A stretch of DNA of 6,136 bases, taken from the NCBI GenBank assembly GCA_945957245.1, contig CAMFLD010000179.1, forward strand, positions 1 to 6,136, written 5' to 3'. The first letter of the stretch is position 1; each line of letters starts with the position of its first letter. Positions 1 to 6,136 of the stretch are shown piece after piece. The translations under genes were made by a program, and so were the position numbers. This DNA is from an uncultured Flavobacterium sp. Lineage in GTDB: Bacteria > Bacteroidota > Bacteroidia > Flavobacteriales > Flavobacteriaceae. The notes beneath the pieces are model-generated. The model did no database searches. It saw only the letters and a program-made list of their open reading frames with translations, and was not told the DNA's origin.

Positions 1-99
1 GGAAATAGGTGCCTGGATATCTTCGGTTACTTCTTTGAAAAAGTCCAAATCATCTAAATCGTCATCTGCATAAAAAATGGATTTGAGTTTTTGGGGCAT
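1..99 (-). CDS. Response regulator receiver (CheY-like), N-terminal fragment
   Basis: The first 33 codons of a gene that leaves the window on the left. The protein begins MPQKLKSIFYADDDLDDLDF, a typical start for a receiver domain: a hydrophobic beta-1 strand (IFYA) followed by an acidic cluster (D12, D13, D14) that in this family binds Mg2+ next to the phospho-acceptor Asp. The acceptor itself, normally near residue 55-60, lies outside the window, so activity cannot be judged. The spacing of acids (DDDLDD) resembles single-domain Rcp1-like receivers that lack a DNA-binding domain, but an output domain further on cannot be excluded. The ATG at 99-97 is the first start after an in-frame stop in the upstream gap. 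The gene lies 118 bp downstream of the histidine kinase on the same strand, so it is the probable partner that receives its phosphate. The gap may contain its own promoter. Confidence 0.85.
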   Translation of the reverse strand, partial: MPQKLKSIFYADDDLDDLDFFKEVTEDIQAPIS

Positions 100-133
100 T
101 AATTTTAATTTAGGATTTTTCGAAGATAGTTAT

Positions 134-167
134 TAAATCTAAGTAAATCGCTATTTGACATATCAAA
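134..167 (-). promoter_or_regulatory. Candidate Bacteroidota-type promoter for the response regulator
   Basis: Read on the minus strand, TTTG (167-164) is followed after 22 bp by TAGATTTA (141-134). This is close to the phylum's TTTG / TAnnTTTG pattern, with one mismatch in the -7 element. The -7 box ends 34 bp before the ATG at 99. Such matches are common by chance in AT-rich DNA, so this is only a candidate. The -33 box lies inside one arm of the 150-171 inverted repeat. Confidence 0.3.
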
Positions 168-171
168 TAGC
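150..171. repeat. Perfect 9-bp inverted repeat between kinase and response regulator
   Basis: GCTATTTGA (150-158) and TCAAATAGC (163-171) are exact reverse complements separated by the four bases CATA. In RNA this would be a 9-bp stem with a tetraloop; in DNA it is a near-continuous 22-bp palindrome of the kind dimeric regulators bind. Neither direction is followed by a T-tract, so it is not a classical intrinsic terminator. It could be an operator, since it overlaps the candidate -33 box, or an mRNA hairpin that alters the kinase/regulator expression ratio. The symmetry is directly seen; the role is inferred. Confidence 0.6.
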
Positions 172-217
172 AATTATTGCCTCAAATTTGTTCATTTTGT
201 GTAATTCATCGATTGAA

Positions 218-2683
218 TTAATTCCTGTCAGTATTTTTTACAGGGAAAATTATCTCAAAAGTTGCTCCTTTTCCTACTGCACCTTTAGCTGATATAATCC
301 CTTTATGATTCTCTATTATTTTTTTTACGATGGCAAGCCCGATTCCGGTTCCTTGATAAACTTCTTTGCCATGAAGCCGTTGAAAAACCTCGAAAATCTT
401 CTCGTTGTATTGTTGTTCGAACCCTATACCGTTATCTGAAAAAATGATATGGCAGTAATCTGTTTCCGGAAGAAGGGATTTTTTAGCCAGCTCTTTTCCT
501 TTTTGAATTTTGTAGTCAATTTTTATAATAGGAGGTACACCTTCACGGCTAAATTTCAGCGAATTGCTCACAAGATTAAATAAAAGCTGATGAAATTGGA
601 ACGGAACGATGTAAACATCACATTTCAAGTTACTGGATTCAATTGTAGCATTTTTTTGTTGTAGTTCTTCGGTTAAATCCTCCCTGATGTTATTAATGAT
701 TTCACTAAGGTCTGTTTTAATCAGTTTAATTTCCTGATCGTTGGTCCGGGAATATGCAAGAAGATCATTAATTAAATTCTGCATTCTATTGGCGGCATTT
801 TGCATCCGTTTGAACTTGTCTTTACCGTTTTCGGATAAATTGGCAGCTTCCCGTTCACTGATTTGGTCTGAAAAGGTTTGTATTTTCCTTAATGGTTCCT
901 GCAAATCATGGCTTGATATGTAGGCAAAGGACTGTAATTCTTTGTTCATTTTCTCAAGTTCCATATTTTTCTGCTCCAGCATGGCCGCATTTTGTCTGAT
1001 TTTATCATCAGCTTCTTTCTGGAAGGAGAGGTCGTGGGTTACTTTTGAAAATCCTATCACTTCCTTGGAGTTATTATGCAGCGCAGTAAAGGCAACATTG
1101 GCCCAAAAAAGGGTACCATCTTTTTTTACACGCCATCCTTCGTGTCCGGAACGACCATCCTTTGCAGCTTTTGCGAGTAGCTTTTGAGGTAATCCATTGA
1201 TGCGGTCTTCTTCGGTGTAAAAAGTGGTGAAGCTCTTTCCAACAATTTCTTTCGCAGTATAGCCTTTAATTTTTTCGGCGCCCTTATTCCAGTTTTCTAC
1301 AATCCCGTCCCGGTTTAGGTAAATGATAGCATAATCCTGAATTTCTTCTACCATCAGATGATAACGTTGTTCGCTCTGTTCAAGATATTGATTCATCAAT
1401 TTGAGCTCTTTGGTTCGTTCCTGGACTTTATTTTCCAGTTCGGTTGTAAACTCTTTCTGATCCTGAATTTCGGTACTGCTTCCAACCCACATCTGTATAT
1501 TTTTGTCAGCATCTCTCTGAGGCACAGCACGGCTTAAATGCCAACGGTATATTCCATCATGGCGGCGTAATCTGTGTTCTAATCTAAATTCCTTACCTGT
1601 GGTAATGGATTCTTTCCATTTTTTTCGGTTCTCTTCCCGGTCATCAGGATGGATAATATCAAGCCAGTCATTCTCATAAATTTCCTTTAAGGACATTCCG
1701 GAGTAGTTTATAAAAGACTGATTGTAGTAAGTTAGATTTCCATTTACATCAGAAGTCCATATATGCTGGGGCATCGTATCAGATAACAGCCTGAATTTCT
1801 GCTCATTTTTAATTAACATCATCTGGGCTTCTCTCTCTTTTGTAATATCCCTGATGGTTCCTATCATCTTGACAGGTTCTTTATTTTCATTATAAAAAAC
1901 CCTTCCTTTTCCTTCCATCCAATGGATTGATTTGTCGTCCCAAATTAGTCGTGCTTCGTAATCCAGTATTCCATTGGCTAAAGCATTTTTCAGGGCTTTA
2001 TTACGGATCTCCAAATCTTCCGGGTGCAGGTAACCAATAAGTTGCTCATGAGTCAATTGCCTGTGCTCTGTTGAGCCACTTATAATTTCAAAATACTTGG
2101 GCGAATAAATGGCTTCATGAGTGATCAGGTTCAGCTCCCAAATTCCCAATTCACTGGCATCAATGACAATATTGAATTTTTCTTCGTTTAATTCTGGGTT
2201 TTTATTTTTTTCAAACACGGACACCAATACTCCATCAGCTTTTCCTGACTCATTGTGAATAGGGATATAGCTGAAACTATAGTTTACTACTTCTGTTTTA
2301 CCATTATGAAATATGGGAAGGAGCATTTCTTCACTTGAAACTGATTCGGCATTTGTTAAGACATGGTTCGCCTTGGGTATTATGATATTCCCTATTTCTT
2401 CAGGAAGCTTTCCGGCAGGGTTTCCTATTGTATTTCGAATTCCTTTGGCTTCAAGTATTGGACGACAGGCATCATTATGAAAGCAAATCAAATCGGAACC
2501 CCATAACAACAGCATTGGAGAACTTGAATTTAGAATAATGCCAAGGGTAATACGAAGGTTCAGTGGCCAGTTGCCCGGTGTTCCCAATGGGCTTTTGCTC
2601 CAGTCTTTCTCTAATATATATTGGCTTGTTTCTCCGCTTTTGGAAAGAAATTGCAAATCTGAAACAGCCTTATTTATTGACAT
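218..2683 (-). CDS. Multi-PAS sensor histidine kinase, soluble, Cph1-like transmitter
   Basis: An 821-residue protein that should autophosphorylate on His and pass phosphate to a response regulator. Domains in order: an N-terminal PAS-like module (about 22-158) with the WSKSPLG...NWP opening common in such kinases; a PAS domain of the PAS_3 type (about 167-288, with LHPEDLE); a second PAS_3-type domain (about 293-412, with IHPDDRE); a short coiled coil (412-440); another PAS (about 438-556); a second coiled coil (556-586); the HisKA dimerisation domain with H-box SSHDLQEPLRK and phospho-acceptor His592; and a HATPase_c domain with N-box NLVSN (N703, N707), G1 box DNGIGF (750-755), F-box around IFEVF (763-767) and G2 box GTGIGL (778-783). 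All catalytic motifs look intact. No signal peptide or convincing membrane helix is visible, so it is probably cytosolic and senses an internal or diffusible signal. No receiver domain is fused; the receiver appears to be the separate gene downstream at 1-99. No Shine-Dalgarno sequence precedes the ATG, as is usual in this phylum. Ligand and output are unknown. Confidence 0.95.
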   Translation of the reverse strand: MSINKAVSDLQFLSKSGETSQYILEKDWSKSPLGTPGNWPLNLRITLGIILNSSSPMLLLWGSDLICFHNDACRPILEAKGIRNTIGNPAGKLPEEIGNIIIPKANHVLTNAESVSSEEMLLPIFHNGKTEVVNYSFSYIPIHNESGKADGVLVSVFEKNKNPELNEEKFNIVIDASELGIWELNLITHEAIYSPKYFEIISGSTEHRQLTHEQLIGYLHPEDLEIRNKALKNALANGILDYEARLIWDDKSIHWMEGKGRVFYNENKEPVKMIGTIRDITKEREAQMMLIKNEQKFRLLSDTMPQHIWTSDVNGNLTYYNQSFINYSGMSLKEIYENDWLDIIHPDDREENRKKWKESITTGKEFRLEHRLRRHDGIYRWHLSRAVPQRDADKNIQMWVGSSTEIQDQKEFTTELENKVQERTKELKLMNQYLEQSEQRYHLMVEEIQDYAIIYLNRDGIVENWNKGAEKIKGYTAKEIVGKSFTTFYTEEDRINGLPQKLLAKAAKDGRSGHEGWRVKKDGTLFWANVAFTALHNNSKEVIGFSKVTHDLSFQKEADDKIRQNAAMLEQKNMELEKMNKELQSFAYISSHDLQEPLRKIQTFSDQISEREAANLSENGKDKFKRMQNAANRMQNLINDLLAYSRTNDQEIKLIKTDLSEIINNIREDLTEELQQKNATIESSNLKCDVYIVPFQFHQLLFNLVSNSLKFSREGVPPIIKIDYKIQKGKELAKKSLLPETDYCHIIFSDNGIGFEQQYNEKIFEVFQRLHGKEVYQGTGIGLAIVKKIIENHKGIISAKGAVGKGATFEIIFPVKNTDRN

Positions 2684-2785
2684 TGTAAAGTAGTTATTCT
2701 ACGAAGTTAATAAAATTATTTTTTCCGCAGGACTGAATGATATTCTTATACTAAAATTCAATTCTAATAAATGACGGGTAATATT

Positions 2786-2814
2786 TTTTCAACACAACAG
2801 AATCGTTATATTTA
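2786..2814 (+). promoter_or_regulatory. Candidate acs promoter
   Basis: TATATTTA (2807-2814) matches the Bacteroidota -7 consensus TAnnTTTG except for the last base. It lies 24 bp before the acs ATG, almost the same distance as the better candidate before the DUF4293 gene. The -33 region is only a T-run (2784-2789) about 17 bp upstream, without the expected G. A weak candidate in AT-rich DNA. The 155-bp divergent region 2684-2838 holds no other clear signal. Confidence 0.3.
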
Positions 2815-2838
2815 CCATTCAAATTATTACTGACCAAT

Positions 2839-4746
2839 ATGAGCTACTATAAAATACTCAATTTAGAGCATTATTTTAAAATGTATAAAAAATCTATCCG
2901 GGAGCCTCGTAAATTCTGGGATAAGATTGCAGAAGAAAACTTTACCTGGTATCAAAAATGGGATAAAGTGTTTGAAGTTAATTTTCAGGAAGCAAGTTTT
3001 AAATGGTTTGTCGATGCCAAAGTCAATATTACCAAAAACTGTATTGATAGGCATTTGGCAAGAAGAGGAGATAAAACAGCCATTATATTTGAACCCAATA
3101 ATCCAAATGAGGAAGCTCTTCATATAACTTATAACCAACTTTACGATCGTGTGGCCCGTATGGCAAACGTACTTCGGGAGCAGGGGATTGAAAAAGGAGA
3201 CCGTGTGTGTATTTATCTTCCGATGATACCGGAGCTTGCTGTAGCCATTTTAGCTTGTGCCCGCATAGGAGCAGTACATTCGGTAATATTTGCAGGCTTT
3301 TCAGCTTCTGCTGTTGCAGCACGTATTAATGATTGTGAATGTAAAATGGTGATTACCTCTGACGGAAGTTACCGTGGCGATAAAACAATCGATTTAAAAG
3401 GTATTATTGATGAGGCATTGGAAAAAACACCTTGCGTAGAAAAGGTTTTGGTTGCCAAAAGAACCAATACGCAAGTTTCTATGAAAGAAGGACGTGATAT
3501 TTGGCTCCAGCCTTTACTTGATGCCGCAATCCCGAATAATGTAGCCGAAATAATGGATGCGGAAGACCCGCTGTTCATTTTATATACTTCGGGCTCAACC
3601 GGAAAACCTAAAGGAATGGTACATTCTACCGCAGGTTATATGGTATATACGGCTTATACTTTTAAGAATGTTTTTGCCTACGAAGAAAATGATATTTTTT
3701 GGTGTACTGCCGATATTGGCTGGATTACAGGTCATTCTTATATTTTATATGGGCCATTATTAAACGGAGCTACTACTGTGATATTCGAAGGAGTACCTTC
3801 CTATCCCGATTTTAGCCGTTTTTGGGAAGTAATCGAAAAGCACAACGTAACTCAATTCTATACTGCTCCAACAGCTATTCGGGCCCTTGCAAAAGAAAGT
3901 TTGGATTATGTCCAACGTTTTCCTTTAAAATCTTTAAAGGTGATTGGGTCAGTGGGAGAGCCTATCAATGAGGAAGCATGGCACTGGTATAATGACCACG
4001 TAGGAGGTAAGCGTTGCCCACTGGTAGATACCTGGTGGCAGACTGAAACAGGAGGAATCATGATTTCGCCGATTCCTTTTGTTACTCCCACAAAACCTAC
4101 GTATGCTTCATTGCCATTGCCGGGAATACAACCTGTTTTGATGGATGAGCTTCGCAATGAAATTGAAGGCAATCAGGTTACCGGAAGCTTGTGCATTAAA
4201 TTTCCCTGGCCTTCAATTGCCAGGACAATCTGGGGAGACCACCAGCGGTATAAAGAAACTTATTTTACGGCATTTCCGGGAAAATATTTTACAGGGGACG
4301 GTGCTTTACGGGATGAAGTAGGTTATTACCGAATAACAGGAAGGGTAGATGATGTGATCATTGTATCAGGGCACAATCTTGGAACCGCACCTATAGAAGA
4401 TGCCATCAATGAGCATCCGGCTGTGGCAGAAAGTGCTATTGTTGGGTTTCCACATGATATTAAAGGAAATGCACTGTACGGATTTATTATTTTGAAAGAG
4501 ACAGGAGAAGGACGTGACAGAGCTAATCTTGCCAAAGAAATCAACCAGTTAATTTCTGACCAGATTGGGCCAATTGCTAAACTGGATAAGATTCAGTTTG
4601 TATCCGGTCTGCCAAAGACCCGCTCAGGAAAAATAATGAGGCGCATCCTCAGGAAGATAGCCGAAGGCGATTTTAGCAATTTTGGAGATATTACTACTTT
4701 ATTAAATCCTGAAATTGTAGAAGAAATCAAAAACGGAAAAGTTTAA
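2839..4746 (+). CDS. acs: Acetyl-CoA synthetase (AMP-forming)
   Basis: A cytosolic enzyme (EC 6.2.1.1) that converts acetate, ATP and CoA to acetyl-CoA, AMP and pyrophosphate through an acetyl-adenylate. Its 635 residues are close to the usual length of about 650. The N-terminal ACS cap domain (about 10-65) is followed by the AMP-binding domain with the P-loop YTSGSTGKPKG (249-259), GWITGHSYILYG (294-305), VGEPIN (372-377) and TWWQTETGG (398-406). W400 corresponds to the Trp that restricts the pocket to acetate in Salmonella Acs. The hinge region has GRVDD (501-505), and the C-terminal domain ends with PKTRSGKIMRR (592-602), where K598 is the catalytic Lys that is acetylated in many Acs enzymes. 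One difference is N513 in SGHNLGT, where enterobacterial Acs has Arg (SGHRLGT). The start fits the conserved N-terminus; Met15 would cut into it. The gene is monocistronic: divergent from the kinase and closed by a terminator 5 bp after the stop. Confidence 0.97.
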   Translation: MSYYKILNLEHYFKMYKKSIREPRKFWDKIAEENFTWYQKWDKVFEVNFQEASFKWFVDAKVNITKNCIDRHLARRGDKTAIIFEPNNPNEEALHITYNQLYDRVARMANVLREQGIEKGDRVCIYLPMIPELAVAILACARIGAVHSVIFAGFSASAVAARINDCECKMVITSDGSYRGDKTIDLKGIIDEALEKTPCVEKVLVAKRTNTQVSMKEGRDIWLQPLLDAAIPNNVAEIMDAEDPLFILYTSGSTGKPKGMVHSTAGYMVYTAYTFKNVFAYEENDIFWCTADIGWITGHSYILYGPLLNGATTVIFEGVPSYPDFSRFWEVIEKHNVTQFYTAPTAIRALAKESLDYVQRFPLKSLKVIGSVGEPINEEAWHWYNDHVGGKRCPLVDTWWQTETGGIMISPIPFVTPTKPTYASLPLPGIQPVLMDELRNEIEGNQVTGSLCIKFPWPSIARTIWGDHQRYKETYFTAFPGKYFTGDGALRDEVGYYRITGRVDDVIIVSGHNLGTAPIEDAINEHPAVAESAIVGFPHDIKGNALYGFIILKETGEGRDRANLAKEINQLISDQIGPIAKLDKIQFVSGLPKTRSGKIMRRILRKIAEGDFSNFGDITTLLNPEIVEEIKNGKV

Positions 4747-4751
4747 AAATT

Positions 4752-4785
4752 AAAAAACCCGTCACGCTCAGCGGACGGGTTTTTT
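4752..4785. terminator. Bidirectional intrinsic terminator between acs and DUF4293 gene
   Basis: AAAAAACCCGTC (4752-4763) pairs perfectly with GACGGGTTTTTT (4774-4785) around a 10-base loop. On the plus strand the GC-containing core is followed by a T6 tract, ending acs transcripts. On the minus strand the mirror A-tract also becomes T6 followed by more T-rich sequence, ending the convergent transcript. The hairpin starts 5 bp after the acs stop and ends 28 bp beyond the stop of the opposing gene, as expected for one shared terminator. Confidence 0.92.
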
Positions 4786-4813
4786 GCAGCACTAAAAAAC
4801 TAAGTTTATAGGT

Positions 4814-5221
4814 TTATCGTAATCGATCCACAGATTTTACAAGATCTTCGTCCTTTTTGATGGCTTTGTTGGCCAAAACCAAGAATACGATAGAAAAAAT
4901 AGGTAAGAACATCCCAACACCTTTCTCAGAAATAGCCATTTCTCCAGATGCATTTAGTGTCCGATACACAAATAATCCTAATAAAATTAAATTCAATATG
5001 ATATTCAATCTGCCCATGACAAATTGTTGTTGCCTTTTTTGGTGGGATAAGATACTCAATAAAGATAGAGTATTACTTAAACCGAAGAGAACCGCATATC
5101 CTATATTCATCATAAAATAGAATGATTTACCTGCCGCATCTTTCCATAAAGGGAAGAAAAAAGGCAAAGCGCCCATAATAATAAGGCAAAGGATAAGATA
5201 ATAAGTTTGCGGTCTGTACAT
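4814..5221 (-). CDS. DUF4293 family small membrane protein
   Basis: A 135-residue protein with four predicted membrane helices at about 7-25, 36-58, 70-88 and 102-118, joined by short loops. One loop is rich in Lys, Arg and Gln (HQKRQQQ, 60-66). The C-terminal tail ANKAIKKDEDLVKSVDRLR (117-135) closely resembles the conserved ending I recall for the Bacteroidota-specific DUF4293 family, and the start (MYRPQTYYLILCLIIMGAL) fits the family's Arg-Gln-Thr/Ser opening before helix 1. No function is established for this family. The gene is divergent from rho, a neighbourhood I recall from related genomes, and convergent with acs across a shared terminator. It is preceded by a perfect -7 element. 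The helices and tail are seen in the sequence; family membership is recalled, not searched. Confidence 0.85.
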   Translation of the reverse strand: MYRPQTYYLILCLIIMGALPFFFPLWKDAAGKSFYFMMNIGYAVLFGLSNTLSLLSILSHQKRQQQFVMGRLNIILNLILLGLFVYRTLNASGEMAISEKGVGMFLPIFSIVFLVLANKAIKKDEDLVKSVDRLR

Positions 5222-5244
5222 ATTACTAATTGTATAATGTGTTG

Positions 5245-5252
5245 CAAAAATA
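5245..5252 (-). promoter_or_regulatory. Candidate -7 element for the DUF4293 gene
   Basis: Read on the minus strand, 5252-5245 is TATTTTTG, an exact match to TAnnTTTG. It ends 23 bp before the ATG at 5221, which would give a short leader. No TTTG or TTG stands at the usual -33 distance; the region there is mostly an A/T run. The exact -7 match and its position make this the best minus-strand promoter candidate in the window. Confidence 0.5.
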
Positions 5253-5277
5253 AATTTTCTTTTTAAAAAAAATACTA

Positions 5278-5307
5278 TTGCATCATAAAATATTATTTGT
5301 ATTATTG
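5278..5307 (+). promoter_or_regulatory. Candidate rho promoter
   Basis: TTG (5278-5280) is followed after 19 bp by TATTATTG (5300-5307), one mismatch from TAnnTTTG with normal Bacteroidota spacing. Transcription would start near 5313-5316 and leave a leader of about 100 nt before the rho ATG. The site lies back to back with the candidate DUF4293 promoter (5245-5252) without overlapping its -7 box. Confidence 0.45.
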
Positions 5308-5355
5308 CAGTACAAATCTGCAGGAACTACATCAATCAGATTTTTTCAGGCATTG

Positions 5356-5398
5356 ATTCTACCCTCATTTTACACACTCCCATAAAAACACATTTTAC
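5356..5398 (+). promoter_or_regulatory. G-free, C-containing tract in the rho leader (rut-like)
   Basis: These 43 nt contain 14 C and no G, so as RNA they should be largely unstructured and pyrimidine-containing, the composition Rho prefers when loading. The tract ends 16 nt before the rho ATG. In E. coli rho is autoregulated by premature termination in its leader; similar control here is an inference from composition and position only. Confidence 0.35.
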
Positions 5399-5414
5399 GA
5401 TATAAATACTATTT

Positions 5415-6136
5415 ATGTTTGATATTGCTGCCCTAAAAGAAATGAAGCTTACTGAGCTTCAGGAAATTGCAAAATTAGCCCAAACGATTAAAGTCGCAGG
5501 GACAAAAAAAGATGCACTTATTGCCCAGATATTGGAACATCAGAATAAAACTGCTGCTGAAGATGCCGAAAAAAGTGCTGCCGAACCTGAAAAACAAAAA
5601 AGTGCTGAAGTCAAGCCCAAGCGTGCCCGCATAACAGCTGATAAAAGTAGGCCATCAGAAGCACCGCAAAGTGATTTGTTCACAGAAGAACCGGCCGCTG
5701 AAAAAGTAGAAGAATTACCTATATCGGCTAACAAAGAAGCTAAATTCAAAAAGCCTTTCGAAAAAAAGAAGAAAAATACCACAATACAAACAGTTGAAGC
5801 ACCTCAGGAAACTGAAACACCAACAACACCAGCTCAGGAAGAAGAATCTCAAGCCCCTCAGGCTAATAACAATGAGCAAAAGCCGAAGCATAATAACGAG
5901 ATTGCTAACGCCAATAATCCTAACAATCCCAATTTTAAAGGAAAAAAACAAAACAATTTCAGGGACTCTGACTTTGAATTTGACGGAATCATAGAAAGCG
6001 AAGGCGTTTTGGAAATGATGCCTGATGGTTATGGTTTCTTACGTTCTTCGGATTATAACTATCTTGCTTCTCCTGATGATATTTACCTCTCTACTTCTCA
6101 AATCAGATTATTTGGACTTAAAACCGGAGATACTGT
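5415..6136 (+). CDS. rho: Transcription termination factor Rho, N-terminal part
   Basis: The first 240 codons of the hexameric RNA/DNA helicase that ends transcription at Rho-dependent sites; the gene continues past the right edge. Residues 1-42 (MFDIAALKEMKLTELQEIAK...) form the helical Rho_N domain. Residues about 43-186 are a low-complexity linker: Lys/Glu/Ala-rich first, with basic patches (FKKPFEKKKK, 111-120), then Pro/Thr/Glu/Gln-rich, then Asn-rich (13 Asn in 151-181). From about 187 the cold-shock-like RNA-binding domain starts, with GVLEMMPDGYGFLR (197-210), matching E. coli Rho GVLEILQDGFGFLR, and then SPDDIYLSTSQIRLFGLKTGDT. The Walker motifs, Q- and R-loops lie outside the window. 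Enterobacterial Rho has almost no linker here; long insertions are known in Bacteroidota and Actinobacteria. The ATG at 5415 is preceded by an in-frame TAA at 5403-5405, so no upstream start is possible nearby. The linker is unbroken in frame, so it is a real insertion and not a frameshift. Confidence 0.96.
   Translation, partial: MFDIAALKEMKLTELQEIAKLAQTIKVAGTKKDALIAQILEHQNKTAAEDAEKSAAEPEKQKSAEVKPKRARITADKSRPSEAPQSDLFTEEPAAEKVEELPISANKEAKFKKPFEKKKKNTTIQTVEAPQETETPTTPAQEEESQAPQANNNEQKPKHNNEIANANNPNNPNFKGKKQNNFRDSDFEFDGIIESEGVLEMMPDGYGFLRSSDYNYLASPDDIYLSTSQIRLFGLKTGDT

Noticed and set aside
150..171. Inverted repeat as an intrinsic terminator for the kinase
   Set aside because: The stem is AT-rich and no T-tract follows it on the minus strand, so termination by this mechanism is unlikely.
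741..1187. Plus-strand open frames inside the kinase gene
   Set aside because: They lie antisense to conserved HisKA and PAS coding sequence, show no recognisable domain, and have Cys/Ser/Phe-rich composition typical of reverse-frame reading.
2479..2551. Hydrophobic stretch near residues 45-68 of the kinase as a membrane helix
   Set aside because: It is interrupted by Asn, Ser, Pro, Gly and Asp and fits the core strands of the N-terminal PAS-like module better than a membrane segment.
2711..2718. TAATTTTA on the minus strand as the kinase promoter -7 element
   Set aside because: It is one base from consensus and 27 bp from the ATG, but no TTG or TTTG lies at a suitable distance upstream, and such matches are frequent in AT-rich DNA.
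2881..2883. Internal ATG (Met15) as the acs start
   Set aside because: It would remove part of the conserved N-terminal segment (NLEHYFKMYKKS) typical of the family; the ATG at 2839 fits better.
2863..4544. Short open frames on both strands within acs
   Set aside because: All overlap the conserved acs reading frame and encode no recognisable protein.
5540..5951. Minus-strand open frames and a plus-strand alternative frame over the rho linker
   Set aside because: The Phe/Ser/Leu-rich minus-strand products are the reverse reading of Lys/Glu/Ala codons. The true rho frame is continuous and leads into the conserved RNA-binding domain.

Overview
The window looks like chromosomal core sequence from an AT-rich member of the Bacteroidota, probably Flavobacteriia or a neighbouring class. 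The evidence is the Bacteroidota-type acetyl-CoA synthetase and DUF4293 protein, a Rho factor with a long disordered insertion, the near absence of Shine-Dalgarno sequences before the starts, and -7 elements that resemble the phylum's TAnnTTTG consensus. I see no mobile element, CRISPR array, tRNA or rRNA.

Layout. Positions 1-99 (minus) hold the first 33 codons of a CheY-like response regulator that runs off the left edge. A 118-bp gap follows, with a perfect 9-bp inverted repeat. Positions 218-2683 (minus) encode a soluble 821-residue histidine kinase with several PAS modules. A 155-bp divergent intergenic region separates it from acs (2839-4746, plus), which encodes AMP-forming acetyl-CoA synthetase. 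A strong, symmetrical terminator hairpin at 4752-4785 sits between acs and the convergent gene at 4814-5221 (minus), a small four-helix membrane protein of the DUF4293 type. A second divergent region (5222-5414) carries candidate back-to-back promoters. Rho starts at 5415 (plus) and continues past the right edge.

How the genes relate. The kinase and the response regulator are in the same order on the same strand and very probably form a two-component pair; the kinase H-box resembles that of Cph1-like kinases, which often work with stand-alone Rcp1-like receivers. The input signal and output are unknown. acs activates acetate for central carbon metabolism. Its divergent arrangement with the kinase permits, but does not show, shared control. 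The DUF4293/rho pair is, from memory, a recurrent neighbourhood in this phylum.

I do not see a clear new biological system. The most interesting points are the disordered, Asn-rich insertion in Rho, the 43-nt G-free, C-containing tract in the rho leader (possible autogenous control), the Arg-to-Asn change in the A8-region motif of Acs, and the palindrome before the response-regulator gene.
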